Shown: positions 27,721 through 37,595, numbered from the stretch's first letter. The stretch is DNA of 64,000 nucleotides from Xanthobacteraceae bacterium (GCA_023954195.1 JAMLIK010000001.1:1116001-1180000), one strand, 5' to 3'. The notes: generated by a model not told the origin, from the sequence alone. Numbers and translations are program-made.

Positions 27721-27824
27721 TTTCCATCAAACACGAAATGGCTCTAGCACGGATCGCGGCCGCTGTCCCCTCGACAACGCATCCGCCACTTCGTAAATCT
27801 TGCCGCTGGAAGGGGAATCACATC

Positions 27825-28256
27825 ATGACCGATCTGACGCTCGATGCCGCCCGCAAGATCGTCGAGGCCGCGCTCGCCAAGGGCAGCGAGAAACAACTCA
27901 ACCCGCTGGCGGTGGCGGTGCTGGACGCGCGCGGCAGCCTGAAGGCGTTCGCGGCGCAGGACGGCACCAGCCTGAAGCGCGGCGAGGTCGCGCACGGCAA
28001 GGCCTATGGCGCGCTGTCGCTGGGCATGGGCTCGCGCGCGCTGTTCAAGCGGGCGCAGGAACAGGCTTATTTCATCGGCGCGGTGAACACCATGCTGCAA
28101 GGCGCGCTGGTGCCGGTGCCTGGCGGTGTACTGATCCTCGACGCCGGCGGCGGCCTGATCGGCGCGGTCGGCATCAGCGGCGACACTTCCGACAACGACG
28201 AAGCCTGCGCCATCGCCGGCATCGAGGCGGCGGGATTGACCGCCAATCCGGGCTGA
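27825..28256 (+). CDS. GlcG/HbpS-family protein
   Basis: A 143-residue cytoplasmic protein of the GlcG/HbpS (DUF336) family. It has the family pattern LDAARKIVEAALAKG, then PLAVAVLDARGSLKAFAAQD and VPVPGGVLILDAGGGLIGAV with GISGDTSDNDEACA at the end. Members bind haem or cobalamin or sit beside oxidoreductases; a clear reaction is not known. ATG 27825 is preceded by AAGGGGAA. It stands alone between two family C repeats. Confidence 0.85.
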   Translation: MTDLTLDAARKIVEAALAKGSEKQLNPLAVAVLDARGSLKAFAAQDGTSLKRGEVAHGKAYGALSLGMGSRALFKRAQEQAYFIGAVNTMLQGALVPVPGGVLILDAGGGLIGAVGISGDTSDNDEACAIAGIEAAGLTANPG

Positions 28257-28315
28257 GGGCCATGGCGTGTCTTTCCGCATTGGACGGAATCACACGCTTT
28301 GACAAAATCATCCCT

Positions 28316-28385
28316 CGTCATGCCCGGACTTGATCCGGGCATCCATCGCCTTGAAATGGATTGCCGGGTCAAGCCCGGCAATGAC
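28316..28385. repeat. Family C repeat, copy 2
   Basis: It runs from CGTCATGCCCGGACTTGATC to GTCAAGCCCGGCAATGAC and has inner CCGGGCATCCATC and GATTGCCGGG. It folds as a hairpin after the GlcG gene. This compact form is common between genes in Bradyrhizobiaceae. Confidence 0.75.
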
Positions 28386-28431
28386 ACCTCATGGCGTTGC
28401 CATCGAAATATGAAACGCCACAGGCCGACGA

Positions 28432-29976
28432 CTACCCGATGCGGCGGTCGCGGCCCTGCCAGAACGGATCGCGCACCGCGCGGCGGAGCAATTTGCCGAC
28501 CGGGCTTTTCGGCACCTCGTCGATGAAGTGCACCGACTTCGGCACCTTGTAGCCGGCGAGCCGCTCGCGGGCGAAGGCCATCAGCGCGGCGTCGTCGGCC
28601 TGCTGATCGGCGCGCAGCGCGACGAAGGCGGCCACCGCCTCGCCCCACTTGTCATCCGGAATGCCGACCACCACCACCTCGCGCACCGCCGGATGCGCGG
28701 CAAGCGCATCCTCGACCTCGCGCGGATAGACGTTGTAGCCGCCGGTGACGATCATGTCGGAGGTGCGGTCCACCAGATAGAGATAACCGTTCTCGTCGAA
28801 GCGACCGACGTCGCGGGTGCGGATGAAGCCGCCCGGCAACGACATTTGCGCGTTGAGTTCCGGCGCGTCGAAATAGCCGCGCATCATGAACGGCGCGCGC
28901 AGCGCGATCTCGCCGACCTCGCCCGGCCCGACCTCGTCGCCCGCCTCATCGACCAAGCGAATTTCGCAATCGATGCTCGGCCGGCCGCAGGCGGCGAGGC
29001 GCGCCTCCGCGCCGGGGCCGACGTGATCCTCCTTAGTGAGATGGGTGATGAACACCGGCGCCTCGGTCTGCCCGTAATATTGCAGGAAGCGCGGCCCCCA
29101 CAATTTCAGCCCGCGCGCGATGGTCGGGCGCGGCATCGGCGACGCGCCATAGATGATCGAGCGCACCGAGCTGAAATCCGCTTCCGCGATGCCGGGCTGA
29201 TCCAACAACATGCCGAGCATGGTCGGCACCATGTTGAGCGCGGTCGGCTTCCAGCGCTCCACCGCGTCGATATAGGACGCCGGCGTGAAGCCCGGCAGCA
29301 CCGCCGCCGTCGCCCCGCGGATCCAATACGGCAGCACGAAGCAACCGCTGGCATGGATCATCGAGGCGGCGTGCAACATGATGTCGCCCTCGCGCACGTC
29401 GTGGTTGGCGAGGATGTTCAGCGTCATCCCGGCCCAGCTCGCCTGGGTGTGCTCCACCGCCTTCAGCTTGCCGGTGGTGCCGGAGGTGAAGGTGGTGACG
29501 ACGATGTCGTCGGCTTCCGGCTCGCGCTCCGGCGGCGTCGCCGGCTGCGCCTTCGCCAGCGCCTGGAGATCGTCGGCGCTGGCGCTGTCGCCGATGCTGA
29601 TAGTGCGCAGGCCGGGCACGGCTTGCGTCAACTCGCGGGCGCGGTCGGCCAGATCCGCGCCGTGCAGCAACACGCCGACGCCGGCGCTTTCCAGCATCTG
29701 CCGGTGCTCCGCCACTGAGAGCCGCGAATTGAGCGGCACCCGCGACAGCCGCGCCTTGGCGAAGCCGAAGTCCACCGGAATGGTGAACACCGAATTGTTC
29801 AACAACAGCGCGACGCGGGTGCCGACCGCAAGCCCCAGCGCGTTGATGAAGACATTGGCGATCCGGTTCGAAAGCTGGTCGACCTCGGTGAAGGTCAGCT
29901 TGTCGTCGCCATACATCACCGCCGTTCGCGGCCCATAATAGATCGCGCCACGGCGCACCAGTTCCGTCATCAGCAT
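28432..29976 (-). CDS. AMP-forming acyl-CoA synthetase
   Basis: A 514-residue ANL-family ligase that activates a carboxylic acid as acyl-AMP and then acyl-CoA. Motif A3 is VTTFTSGTTGKLKAVEHTQ, A5 is FLQYYGQTEAP, A8 is IRTRDVGRFDENGYLYLVDR and the C-terminal Lys is in SPVGKLLRR. ATG 29976 has GGGAGGG upstream. The acid is unknown; length and motifs fit medium-chain or aryl ligases. It is co-oriented with a crotonase and carboxylase further upstream but separated from them by a family A repeat. Confidence 0.88.
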   Translation of the reverse strand: MLMTELVRRGAIYYGPRTAVMYGDDKLTFTEVDQLSNRIANVFINALGLAVGTRVALLLNNSVFTIPVDFGFAKARLSRVPLNSRLSVAEHRQMLESAGVGVLLHGADLADRARELTQAVPGLRTISIGDSASADDLQALAKAQPATPPEREPEADDIVVTTFTSGTTGKLKAVEHTQASWAGMTLNILANHDVREGDIMLHAASMIHASGCFVLPYWIRGATAAVLPGFTPASYIDAVERWKPTALNMVPTMLGMLLDQPGIAEADFSSVRSIIYGASPMPRPTIARGLKLWGPRFLQYYGQTEAPVFITHLTKEDHVGPGAEARLAACGRPSIDCEIRLVDEAGDEVGPGEVGEIALRAPFMMRGYFDAPELNAQMSLPGGFIRTRDVGRFDENGYLYLVDRTSDMIVTGGYNVYPREVEDALAAHPAVREVVVVGIPDDKWGEAVAAFVALRADQQADDAALMAFARERLAGYKVPKSVHFIDEVPKSPVGKLLRRAVRDPFWQGRDRRIG

Positions 29977-30043
29977 GAGAACCCTCCCGGTCGATTTTAT
30001 CGGCGCATATTGCAGTTTGATGCGGAACCTATCCCACCCACGC

Positions 30044-30166
30044 CGTCGTCCCCGCGCAGGCGGGGACCCATAACCCCTGGCGCCGGTCGTCGTAATGATG
30101 ACCTCGCCGCAAGTGATCGAGCCGCATCGCTGCGGCGTATGGGTCCCCGCCTGCGCGGGGACGACG
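30044..30166. repeat. Family A palindromic repeat, copy 2
   Basis: Exact 28-bp inverted arms: 30044-30071 begins CGTCGTCCCCGCGCAGGCGG and 30139-30166 ends CCTGCGCGGGGACGACG. The 67-bp core carries ACCCCTGGCG on the left and CGCTGCGGCG on the right. It lies between two minus-strand genes. Confidence 0.92.
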
Positions 30167-30220
30167 ATTTTCGTATTGCAAACCCGTCCAAAGGATGACA
30201 GTCGAGCGTTTCAACCTATC

Positions 30221-31009
30221 CTACCGCCCCGGCCAGTTCGGCTTGCGTTTCTCGCCGAACGCCTTGAGGCCCTCCTTGGCGTCCTCGGTCATCGCCAAGA
30301 GCGCGATCTGGCTTTCGGTGTAGGCGATGGCCTCGTCGAACGACATCGCGGCGATGGCGCGCATGGCGTATTTGCCGCGCCGGATCGCGGTCGGCGACTT
30401 GTCGGTGAGGCGGCCGATCAGCCAGTCCACCTTGGCGTCGAGTTCGCCGGCCGGCGCGATATGGTTGACGAGGCCGGCGGCCTGCGCGGCGCGCGCGTCG
30501 AACGGCTCGCCGGTCAGCGACCATTCGTTAATGAGCCGGCGTGGCGCCAGCGACTGCAACAGGCTCATCACCTGCATCGGGAACACGCCGACCTTGACCT
30601 CCGGCAGGCCGAAGATCGCGGTCTCAAGCGCCACCGCCATGTCGGTCATGCACAGAAGCCCCATGCCGCCGGCCATGCAGACGCCGTTGACGCGGGCGAT
30701 CGAAGGCTTGGTGGCGTTCTGCGCCAGCCGCAGCAGGTCGGCGTAATCGACGTTGGGTTTTGCGAAATCCATCGCCGCGAAGGCCCCGCCGGTGTTGGCG
30801 AGATCCGCCCCGGCGCAGAACGCCTTGTCGCCCGCCCCGGTCAGCACGATGACGCGGATCGCGGAATCGTCATGGGCCTCGCGATAGCCGCGGACGATGC
30901 CGGCGATGACCTCGGCATTGAGCGCGTTGCGCTTCTCCGGCCGGTTGATGGTGATCCACAGCGCCTGCCCGCGCTTCTCCTGCAATACTACGCCCGTGTT
31001 GTCCGCCAT
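30221..31009 (-). CDS. Crotonase-family enoyl-CoA hydratase/isomerase (one catalytic Glu)
   Basis: A 262-residue crotonase. The oxyanion motif is DKAFCAGADLAN and the second one is MAGGMGLLCMTD. The first classical glutamate is Gly117, but the second is kept as Glu137 in FGLPEVKVG. Single-Glu members include working hydratases and isomerases. It follows the carboxylase alpha gene by 19 bp, so it is likely co-transcribed with 33023-34645 and 31029-33026. I chose ATG 31009; an in-frame ATG at 31042 would overlap the carboxylase gene. Confidence 0.87.
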   Translation of the reverse strand: MADNTGVVLQEKRGQALWITINRPEKRNALNAEVIAGIVRGYREAHDDSAIRVIVLTGAGDKAFCAGADLANTGGAFAAMDFAKPNVDYADLLRLAQNATKPSIARVNGVCMAGGMGLLCMTDMAVALETAIFGLPEVKVGVFPMQVMSLLQSLAPRRLINEWSLTGEPFDARAAQAAGLVNHIAPAGELDAKVDWLIGRLTDKSPTAIRRGKYAMRAIAAMSFDEAIAYTESQIALLAMTEDAKEGLKAFGEKRKPNWPGR

Positions 31010-31028
31010 CGTCCGCCGTGTCCTGTGG

Positions 31029-33026
31029 TTATACCGCTTCATCCTTCGCCGGATCGATCACCGCGACGATGTGGCCGGTGGTGACCTGCTCGCCCTCGGT
31101 GACGCCGAGTTCAAGGATGATGCCCGAAACCGGCGCGACATGCACGTGCTCCATCTTCATCGCCTCCAGCGTCGCCACCGGCTGCCCGGTCGTGACCGCG
31201 TCGCCGGGCTGAACCAGCACCGCCACCACGCGGCCGTTGAGGGCGGCGCGCAGCTTGCCGTCGCCGCCGCCCGCCGCCGCCCGCTCCGGCGCGGCGCGGG
31301 TCAGGTCACGGACGTTCAACACCGCGCCGTCGCGCAGGATGTAAAGCCGGCTGCGGTCGCGGCGGTAGCGCACGGTTTCGCTCACGCCATCGGCCTTGAC
31401 CCGCAGCGTATCGTCGTCGAGGGCGGCGATGGCGACGGCGCGGCCCTCGCCGTTCGAACCGATCGCGTAGTCGCCGTCGCGGCCGCGCGCGATCTCGATC
31501 TCGTGCGCCTCGCCATCGATGGAAAAGCGCATCGGCAGCGGAAACGTCGCGGCCAGCGAACGGCCCGGCCGCCACGGCGGCGCGTGCGGATCGGTGACGT
31601 AGAGCAGGAGCGCCGCCAGCGCGTCGTTGGGGAGCGCGGCGGCGGGCGCGCGCGCCAGCAGGGCGTCGAGGTGTTGCGCGATGAACGCCGTCGTCGCGCC
31701 GCCTTGCGCGAACACGTCGTGGCGCAGGCAGGCCGTCAGAAACTCCTGGTTGGTGGTGACGCCGAACGCCACCGTCTGCTCAAGACCATGGATCAGCCGC
31801 CGCCGCGCCTCGTCGCGGGTCGCGCCGTGGGCGATCACCTTGGCGATCATGGAATCGTAGAACGGCGGGATCTCGATGCCGGAGTACAACGCGTGCTCGA
31901 CCCGCAGATGCGCCGCCGGCCGCCATTCCAGCATCCGGCCCGACTGCGGCATGAAGCCGTGCCGGGCGTCCTCCGAGCACAGCCGCACCTCGATGGCATG
32001 GCCAGAGAAGCGCACGTCGTCCTGGCTGAGCGCCAGCGGCTCGCCGGACGCGATGCGCAATTGCAATTCGACCAGATCGAGGCCGGTGATCGCTTCCGTC
32101 ACCGGGTGCTCGACTTGCAGGCGGGTGTTCATCTCCATGAAGTAGAAGTTGCCCGCGGCATCGAGCAGGAACTCCAGCGTGCCCGCGCCCTCATAGCCGA
32201 TGGCCTTGACCGCCTTCACCGCGATCTCGCCCATACGCGCCCGCAGCTCCGGCGTCACCGCCGGCGACGGCGCTTCCTCGACCAGCTTCTGGTGGCGGCG
32301 CTGCACCGAGCAGTCGCGCTCGCCGAGATGGATGGCGTTGCCGTAGCGGTCGCCGAACACCTGGATTTCGATGTGACGCGGCTCGACGATGGCGCGCTCA
32401 AGAATGACGGTCGGATCGCCGAACGCGCCCTGCGCCTCGGAGCGGGCGCTGCGCAGGTGGTCGGGGAAAGCCGCCACGCTCTCGACCAGCCGCATGCCGC
32501 GCCCGCCGCCGCCGGCCACCGCCTTGATCATCACCGGGAAGCCGATGCGCGCGGCCTCCGCCGCCATGGTGGCGTCGGACTGGTCCTCGCCCTGATAGCC
32601 CGGCACGCAGGGCACGCCGGCCTTCTGCATGATCGCCTTTGCGCCGGCCTTGTTGCCCATCGATTCAATGGCTTGCGGCGACGGGCCGATGAAGACCAGG
32701 CCGGCGTCGCGGCAGGCGGCGGCGAAATCCTCGTTCTCGGCGAGGAAGCCGTAGCCGGGATGCACGGCATCCGCGCCGGTCGCCTTCGCCGCGGCGACGA
32801 TGGCGTCGATGCGCAGATAGGATTGCGCCGGCAGCGGCTCGCCGATCCGCACCGCCTGATCGGCGGCGCGGACATGCGGCGCGTCGGCATCGGCGTCGGA
32901 ATAGACCGCGACCGTCGCAAAGCCGAGGCGACGCGCCGTGCGCATCACGCGCAACGCGATCTCGCCGCGATTGGCGACCAGGACCTTGCGGAACGGGGTG
33001 AGCTTCACGATTCTATCCCCGCTCAT
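31029..33026 (-). CDS. Acyl-CoA carboxylase alpha subunit (biotin carboxylase plus biotin carrier)
   Basis: A 665-residue protein. The biotin carboxylase part starts FRKVLVANRGEIALRVMRTA, and has the glycine-rich ATP loop KAVAGGGGRGMRLV, ERDCSVQRRHQKLVEEAPSP and EMNTRLQVEHPVTE. A linker domain follows and the biotinyl Lys is in ATLEAMKMEHVH near residue 630. It uses ATP and bicarbonate to charge biotin. Its start overlaps the beta-subunit stop as ATGA, so the two make one enzyme. Substrate (acetyl-, propionyl-, methylcrotonyl- or other acyl-CoA) is set by the beta subunit and is not clear. Confidence 0.92.
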   Translation of the reverse strand: MSGDRIVKLTPFRKVLVANRGEIALRVMRTARRLGFATVAVYSDADADAPHVRAADQAVRIGEPLPAQSYLRIDAIVAAAKATGADAVHPGYGFLAENEDFAAACRDAGLVFIGPSPQAIESMGNKAGAKAIMQKAGVPCVPGYQGEDQSDATMAAEAARIGFPVMIKAVAGGGGRGMRLVESVAAFPDHLRSARSEAQGAFGDPTVILERAIVEPRHIEIQVFGDRYGNAIHLGERDCSVQRRHQKLVEEAPSPAVTPELRARMGEIAVKAVKAIGYEGAGTLEFLLDAAGNFYFMEMNTRLQVEHPVTEAITGLDLVELQLRIASGEPLALSQDDVRFSGHAIEVRLCSEDARHGFMPQSGRMLEWRPAAHLRVEHALYSGIEIPPFYDSMIAKVIAHGATRDEARRRLIHGLEQTVAFGVTTNQEFLTACLRHDVFAQGGATTAFIAQHLDALLARAPAAALPNDALAALLLYVTDPHAPPWRPGRSLAATFPLPMRFSIDGEAHEIEIARGRDGDYAIGSNGEGRAVAIAALDDDTLRVKADGVSETVRYRRDRSRLYILRDGAVLNVRDLTRAAPERAAAGGGDGKLRAALNGRVVAVLVQPGDAVTTGQPVATLEAMKMEHVHVAPVSGIILELGVTEGEQVTTGHIVAVIDPAKDEAV

Positions 33027-34645
33027 GGCCGCGCCACCGAGAATTGCATGCGATGCGGCGTCCGGGCGTCGCCCTCGCGGCAGATCGCCATCACCTCCGC
33101 CAGCACCGCGCGGGTGTCGCGCGGGTCGATCACGCCGTCGTCGAGCACGCGCGCGGAGGTGGAAAATACATCCATCTGGCCGTCGAAGACGGCGGTGATC
33201 TTCGCCTTCATGGCGTCGATCTGCTCGCGCGGAACCGGCGCGCCCTTGCGGACGGCGGCGGCCTCGGTGACGATCGCCATGGTTTCCGCCGCCTGCTCGC
33301 CGCCCATCACCGCCGTCCTGGCGTTGGGCCAGGAGAAGCAGAAACGCGGATGGAAGCCGCGCCCGCACATGCCGTAGTTGCCGGCGCCGAAGGACGCGCC
33401 GCAATAGATGGTGATCTGCGGCACGGTGGCGCTGGTCACCGCCTGGATCATTTTCGAGCCATGCTTGATCATGCCGGCTTCTTCATACGCCTTCCCCACC
33501 ATGTAGCCGGTGGTGTTGTTGAGATAGAGCAGCGGCGTGCGCGACTGGCAGCACGCCTGGATGAAATGCGTCGCCTTGTTGGCGCCGGCGGGATCGAGCG
33601 GCCCGTTGTTGGTGATGATGCCGATGGCGTGGCCCTCGATGCGCGCCTGCCCGCACACCGTGGCCGGGCCGTAATCCGGACCGAACTCGACGAAGTCGGA
33701 ATCGTCGACGAAGCGCGCGATCGCCTGACGCATGTCGACCGGGCGCTTGTGGTCCATCGGCATGATGCCGAGCAGTTCCTCGGCGTCGTAGCGTGGCGGC
33801 CGCGCTTCCGCGCGCTTCTCGTCCGCTTGCGGCCGGTCCCAATCGAGCCCGGCCATGATGTCGCGGGCGATGCGCAAGGCGTCGCGGTCATCCTCGGCGA
33901 GATAATCGCCGAGCCCGGAGACGCTGGTGTGCATCACCGCGCCGCCGAGTTCTTCCTCGGTGGCGATCTCGCCGGTCGCGGCCTTCAAGAGCGGCGGCCC
34001 GGCGAGGAAGGCGCGGGTGCGGCCGCGCACCATCACGATGTAGTCCGACAGGCCGGTCTGGTAGGCGCCGCCCGCCGTGGACGAGCCGTGCGTCACCGTC
34101 ACCACCGGCAGCCCCGCCGCCGACAGCCGCGCCAGATTGCGAAAGATGTTGCCGCCGCGAACGAAATCCTCGACGCGGTAGCGCAAGAGATTTGCGCCGG
34201 CGCTTTCCACCAGTTGCACGTAGGGCAGCCGGTTTTCCAGCGCCAGTTCCTGCACCCGCAGGGTCTTGTCGAGGCCGTAAGCCTGCAACGCGCCGGCGTC
34301 GATGCCGGCGTCGTTGGCGCTGACCATGCAGCGGACGCCGGAGACGAAGCCGATGCCGGCGACGACGCCGCCGCCGGGCGCGCTCTTGTCCGGGTCCGGC
34401 ACGTCGAACATGTAGCCGGCGAGCGTCGAGAGTTCGAGGAACGGCGCGCCGGGATCGAGCACCAGCGCGACGCGCTCGCGCGGCAGCAACTGATGGCGCT
34501 TGTGGAAGCGATCCTTGGCGGCGGCGGACTTGGCGCGGCTGCGCTGCTCCAGCATCCGCATTCGCGCGATCAGCGCCAGCATGCCGTCGCGGTTGGCCTT
34601 GAAGCCGGCGCTGCCGGTTGAGATGGTCGATTCGATGACAGCCAT
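33023..34645 (-). CDS. Acyl-CoA carboxylase beta subunit (carboxyltransferase)
   Basis: A 540-residue carboxyltransferase with N-terminal QLLPRERVALVLDPGAPFLE and two crotonase-like halves. The CoA-side oxyanion loop is HGSSTAGGAYQTGLSDY and the biotin-side loop is YCGASFGAGNYGMCGRGF. It belongs to a different clade from the MCC-like beta subunit at 54772: it reads [20 protein letters not shown] where MCC types read NDATVKGGTYY. ATG 34645 gives the normal start; the open frame runs 23 codons further without homology. Confidence 0.9.
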   Translation of the reverse strand: MAVIESTISTGSAGFKANRDGMLALIARMRMLEQRSRAKSAAAKDRFHKRHQLLPRERVALVLDPGAPFLELSTLAGYMFDVPDPDKSAPGGGVVAGIGFVSGVRCMVSANDAGIDAGALQAYGLDKTLRVQELALENRLPYVQLVESAGANLLRYRVEDFVRGGNIFRNLARLSAAGLPVVTVTHGSSTAGGAYQTGLSDYIVMVRGRTRAFLAGPPLLKAATGEIATEEELGGAVMHTSVSGLGDYLAEDDRDALRIARDIMAGLDWDRPQADEKRAEARPPRYDAEELLGIMPMDHKRPVDMRQAIARFVDDSDFVEFGPDYGPATVCGQARIEGHAIGIITNNGPLDPAGANKATHFIQACCQSRTPLLYLNNTTGYMVGKAYEEAGMIKHGSKMIQAVTSATVPQITIYCGASFGAGNYGMCGRGFHPRFCFSWPNARTAVMGGEQAAETMAIVTEAAAVRKGAPVPREQIDAMKAKITAVFDGQMDVFSTSARVLDDGVIDPRDTRAVLAEVMAICREGDARTPHRMQFSVARP

Positions 34646-34720
34646 GTTGCGAAGGTTTCTCCGGAATTTCAGCGGGGCGAGGTTATTCCGAGGCGTGCGC
34701 GAAACGAGCCCCACCCACGG

Positions 34721-34837
34721 CGGCGTCCCCGCGCAGGCGGGGACCCATTACCCCTCGCGTTGGTCGTTATCAAACAACCTTGGTTGAAAGAGCCGAACCG
34801 CTGCGGCGCATGGGTCCCCGCCTGCGCGGGGACGACG
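34721..34837. repeat. Family A palindromic repeat, copy 3
   Basis: Starts CGGCGTCCCCGCGCAGGCGG and ends CCTGCGCGGGGACGACG. Core borders TTACCCCTCGCG and AACCGCTGCGGCG. It lies between the minus-strand carboxylase and synthetase genes. Confidence 0.9.
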
Positions 34838-34875
34838 CTGTTCGAGCGGCAAGCGCGCCACACATCCATTCCACG

Positions 34876-36471
34876 TCACCCCTGCGCGAAGTGGTCGGTG
34901 TATTGCTGGCGCAACTCGACCTTGCGCAGCTTGCCGGTGGCGGTCATCGGCATCTGGTCGAGGAGCTTGACGAACTTCGGCACCTGGAAGCCGCCGAGAT
35001 GCTGGCGGCAATGGGCGATGATCGCCTCCGCGTCCGCCTGCGCGCCGGGCTTGAGCGTGACGAAGGCCGACACCGCCTCGCCCCATTGCGGATGCGGCAG
35101 GCCGACCACGGCGGCGGCGAGCACCGCCGGATGCGCCATCAGGGTTTCCTCGATCTTGACGGACGCGACGTTCTCGCCGCCGGACTTTATCATATCCTTC
35201 TTGCGGTCGAGGAACAGCACCTCGCCGTGATCGTCGATCAGGCCGAGGTCGCCGGTGTGATGCCAGCCGAACTTGCGGGCTTCCTCGGTCGCCTTCAGAT
35301 CCTTGTAGTAGCCGAGCATCACGTTGGGGCCGCGATGCACGATCTCGCCCGCCTGATTGCGCGGCAGCAGGTTGCCGTCGTCGTCCATGATCGCGGTTTC
35401 GTTGACGATCATCGACTCGCCCCAGTAGTTGCCGAAGCGCTTGAGCTGGCGATCCGGCTGCGACATCGTCGTCGCCGGATACATCTCGGTCTGGCCGCTC
35501 GGCTGCACGAAGTTGGGGCACAATTCGGCGACGCAGCGCTCCAGCAGCGGGCGCGGCATCGGCGCCATGGTGTAGATGCAGGTCCGCAGGCTGGAGAGAT
35601 CGAATTCCTTGCGGCGCGGGTGATCGAGGATCACCTGATACATCAGCGGCAGGCCGATGAAGATGGTCAGCTTGTCGCGCTGGATCGCCTCCATGCAGGC
35701 CACCGGATCGAAACCGCGCATCAATGCCATCTTGCCGCCGACCGCGAGATAGGTCAGCAGCAGCACATGCGCCGCGCAGTGGAACAGCGGGAACTGGCCG
35801 GTGATGCCGTCGTTGCGGTCGAGGTGCATCTCGATGGCGTTGCTCATCGCCGCCATCACCACCGCGAGATGGCAGTGCATCGCCCCCTTCGGCCGCGACG
35901 TGGTGCCGCTGGTGTAGATAATCATCGCCAGGTCGCGGTCGTCGAAGGCGATCTCGGGCTCGATATCGGACTGGCCTTCGAGCAGCGCGTTGAATTCCTC
36001 CAACCCCTGCTCCCGCGCCTTGCCGGCGAGATCGACCGCGATCAATCCGATGCCGCGCTCCTCCAGCGCCGCGCGACGATCCGGCTGGGCGTGGAGGTTG
36101 TCGTCGATCAGCGCGAAGCGCACGCCGGCGTGATCGAGAATATAGCTCATGTCGCCGGGGCCAAGCATGGTGTTGATCGGCACCCACACCAGGCCGGCGC
36201 GATGAATGCCGAACAGCGCTTTGACGAATTCGACCGAGTTGTTGCAGATGGTGGAAATCTTGTCGCCGGGCTTCAGTCCGCGCGACACCAGGTAGTTGGC
36301 GAAGCGGTTGGCGTCACGCTCCAGCTCGGTGTAGCTGACGCGGCGGCTGCCCTCGGTCAGCGCCGTGCGGTCGGGAAAGCGGCGCGCGGCCCGTTTCAAC
36401 AGATCGCCGACCGCGACGCGGCCGATGCGGCCCGGACCCGGCACCCCGCCGGTGGCTTCCAGATTGCTCAT
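34876..36471 (-). CDS. AMP-forming acyl-CoA synthetase
   Basis: A 531-residue ANL-family ligase. A3 motif IIYTSGTTSRPKGAMHCH, A5 VQPSGQTEMYP, A8 GWHHTGDLGLIDDHGEVLFL with DRKKDMIKSGGENV, and C-terminal Lys in TATGKLRKVELRQQY. The fused region HLDRNDGITGQFPLFHCAAH resembles crotonobetaine/long-chain ligases (CaiC-like). ATG 36471 has GGGAGGAGAA eight bases away. It is the first minus-strand gene upstream of the carboxylase block and is separated from it by a repeat. Confidence 0.88.
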   Translation of the reverse strand: MSNLEATGGVPGPGRIGRVAVGDLLKRAARRFPDRTALTEGSRRVSYTELERDANRFANYLVSRGLKPGDKISTICNNSVEFVKALFGIHRAGLVWVPINTMLGPGDMSYILDHAGVRFALIDDNLHAQPDRRAALEERGIGLIAVDLAGKAREQGLEEFNALLEGQSDIEPEIAFDDRDLAMIIYTSGTTSRPKGAMHCHLAVVMAAMSNAIEMHLDRNDGITGQFPLFHCAAHVLLLTYLAVGGKMALMRGFDPVACMEAIQRDKLTIFIGLPLMYQVILDHPRRKEFDLSSLRTCIYTMAPMPRPLLERCVAELCPNFVQPSGQTEMYPATTMSQPDRQLKRFGNYWGESMIVNETAIMDDDGNLLPRNQAGEIVHRGPNVMLGYYKDLKATEEARKFGWHHTGDLGLIDDHGEVLFLDRKKDMIKSGGENVASVKIEETLMAHPAVLAAAVVGLPHPQWGEAVSAFVTLKPGAQADAEAIIAHCRQHLGGFQVPKFVKLLDQMPMTATGKLRKVELRQQYTDHFAQG

Positions 36472-36503
36472 GAGAATTCTCCTCCCTGAATTCATTTCTC
36501 ATT

Positions 36504-36585
36504 GTCATCGCGAGGAGCGTCAGCGACGAAGCAATCCAGTTCTTGTTGTTGCTTGCTGGATTGCTTCGCTACGCTCGCAATGACG
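36504..36585. repeat. Family B palindromic repeat, copy 2
   Basis: Starts GTCATCGCGAGGAGCGTCAG and ends GCTACGCTCGCAATGACG, with inner GAAGCAATCCAG and CTGGATTGCTTC. It lies between the synthetase and beta-keto acid cleavage genes. Confidence 0.88.
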
Positions 36586-36601
36586 CGCTAAACTTATCCC
36601 A

Positions 36602-37468
36602 TCATGCTCCGATGCCGAAAATCTGCCGCGCCTCGGCCGGACTTGCAACGGCGCGCCCTGCCTCGCGCGCGATTTGCGCCATGGTTTCGATCAACTGGCC
36701 GTTCGATGTCACCTTGCTGCCGTCGGGGCGATAGAACGTATCCTCCAGCCCGGTGCGCAGATGGCCGCCGAGCTCGGCGCAGCGCCGGTGCAGCGGCCAG
36801 ATCTCGGCGCGGCCGATCGCGGTGACCTGCCAGTTGGCGTCCGGCAGTTTCAGCTTGAGCAGGATCGGCAGCAATTCGGGATCGGCCGGCATGCCCGACG
36901 CCACCCCCATGACGAAATTATATTCCAGCGGCCCGGCGTACATGCCGGTCTGGCGGTACATGCCGACGCAGCGCACGATGCCGACGTCGAAGCATTCGAA
37001 TTCCGGCAGCGTGCCGGCATCCTTCATGGCGTCGAGAAAATCCTGTACCTTCTCCACCGAATTGTCGAACATCATCGGCGGCCAGGCCCAGGTGTTGTCG
37101 GCCTTCACTTTCAGATAATTCAGCGAGCCGGCGTTGCACGCCGCCATTTCCGGCCGGGTCTCGCGCACGCAGGCGAGCGGCCCGGCATATTCCGGCCCCG
37201 AGGTGCCGGTGGTATGGTTGATGACGACGCCGGGACAGGCTTCGCGGATCGCGTGCTGGATCTCGCGCGACACGCTGACCTCCCAGGACGGCAGGTGGCC
37301 CTTGTTGGGCGCCTGCTGGCGCAGATGGATGTGCATGACGCTGGCGCCGGCGTCATAGGCGGCCTTGGCCTCGCGCGCCATTTCCTCCGGCGTCACCGGC
37401 ACGTGGTGCTGCTTGGGATCGGTCAGCACGCCGTTCAGCGCGCAGGTGATGACAACCTTATCGCTCAT
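36602..37468 (-). CDS. Beta-keto acid cleavage enzyme (BKACE, DUF849 family)
   Basis: A 288-residue zinc TIM-barrel enzyme. It starts VVITCALNGVLTDPKQHHVP, with the metal ligands HIH at 46-48 (MHIHLR), the INHTTGTSGPEYAGPL and AACNAGSLNYLK segments, GIVRCVGMYRQTGM and the late GLEDTFYRPDG. The family condenses a beta-keto acid with acetyl-CoA and yields acetoacetate plus a new CoA thioester, as in 3-keto-5-aminohexanoate cleavage (Kce). The side-chain specificity is not evident. It is alone between two family B repeats. Confidence 0.9.
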   Translation of the reverse strand: MSDKVVITCALNGVLTDPKQHHVPVTPEEMAREAKAAYDAGASVMHIHLRQQAPNKGHLPSWEVSVSREIQHAIREACPGVVINHTTGTSGPEYAGPLACVRETRPEMAACNAGSLNYLKVKADNTWAWPPMMFDNSVEKVQDFLDAMKDAGTLPEFECFDVGIVRCVGMYRQTGMYAGPLEYNFVMGVASGMPADPELLPILLKLKLPDANWQVTAIGRAEIWPLHRRCAELGGHLRTGLEDTFYRPDGSKVTSNGQLIETMAQIAREAGRAVASPAEARQIFGIGA

Positions 37469-37595
37469 GCCGGAATAGTCCTCGTTGGCGCGCCGGTCAG
37501 GGCGCTGCGGATATCGCCGGGCATGATGCGAAACCGCTGCCGGCGCTTCTTGCGTCCACCGGCTATCGGCCGACGTCGATCCCGGCTCGCCCCTC

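Noticed and set aside
30897-33377. 826-residue open frame on the + strand
   Set aside because: Antisense to the carboxylase alpha gene, no family motif.
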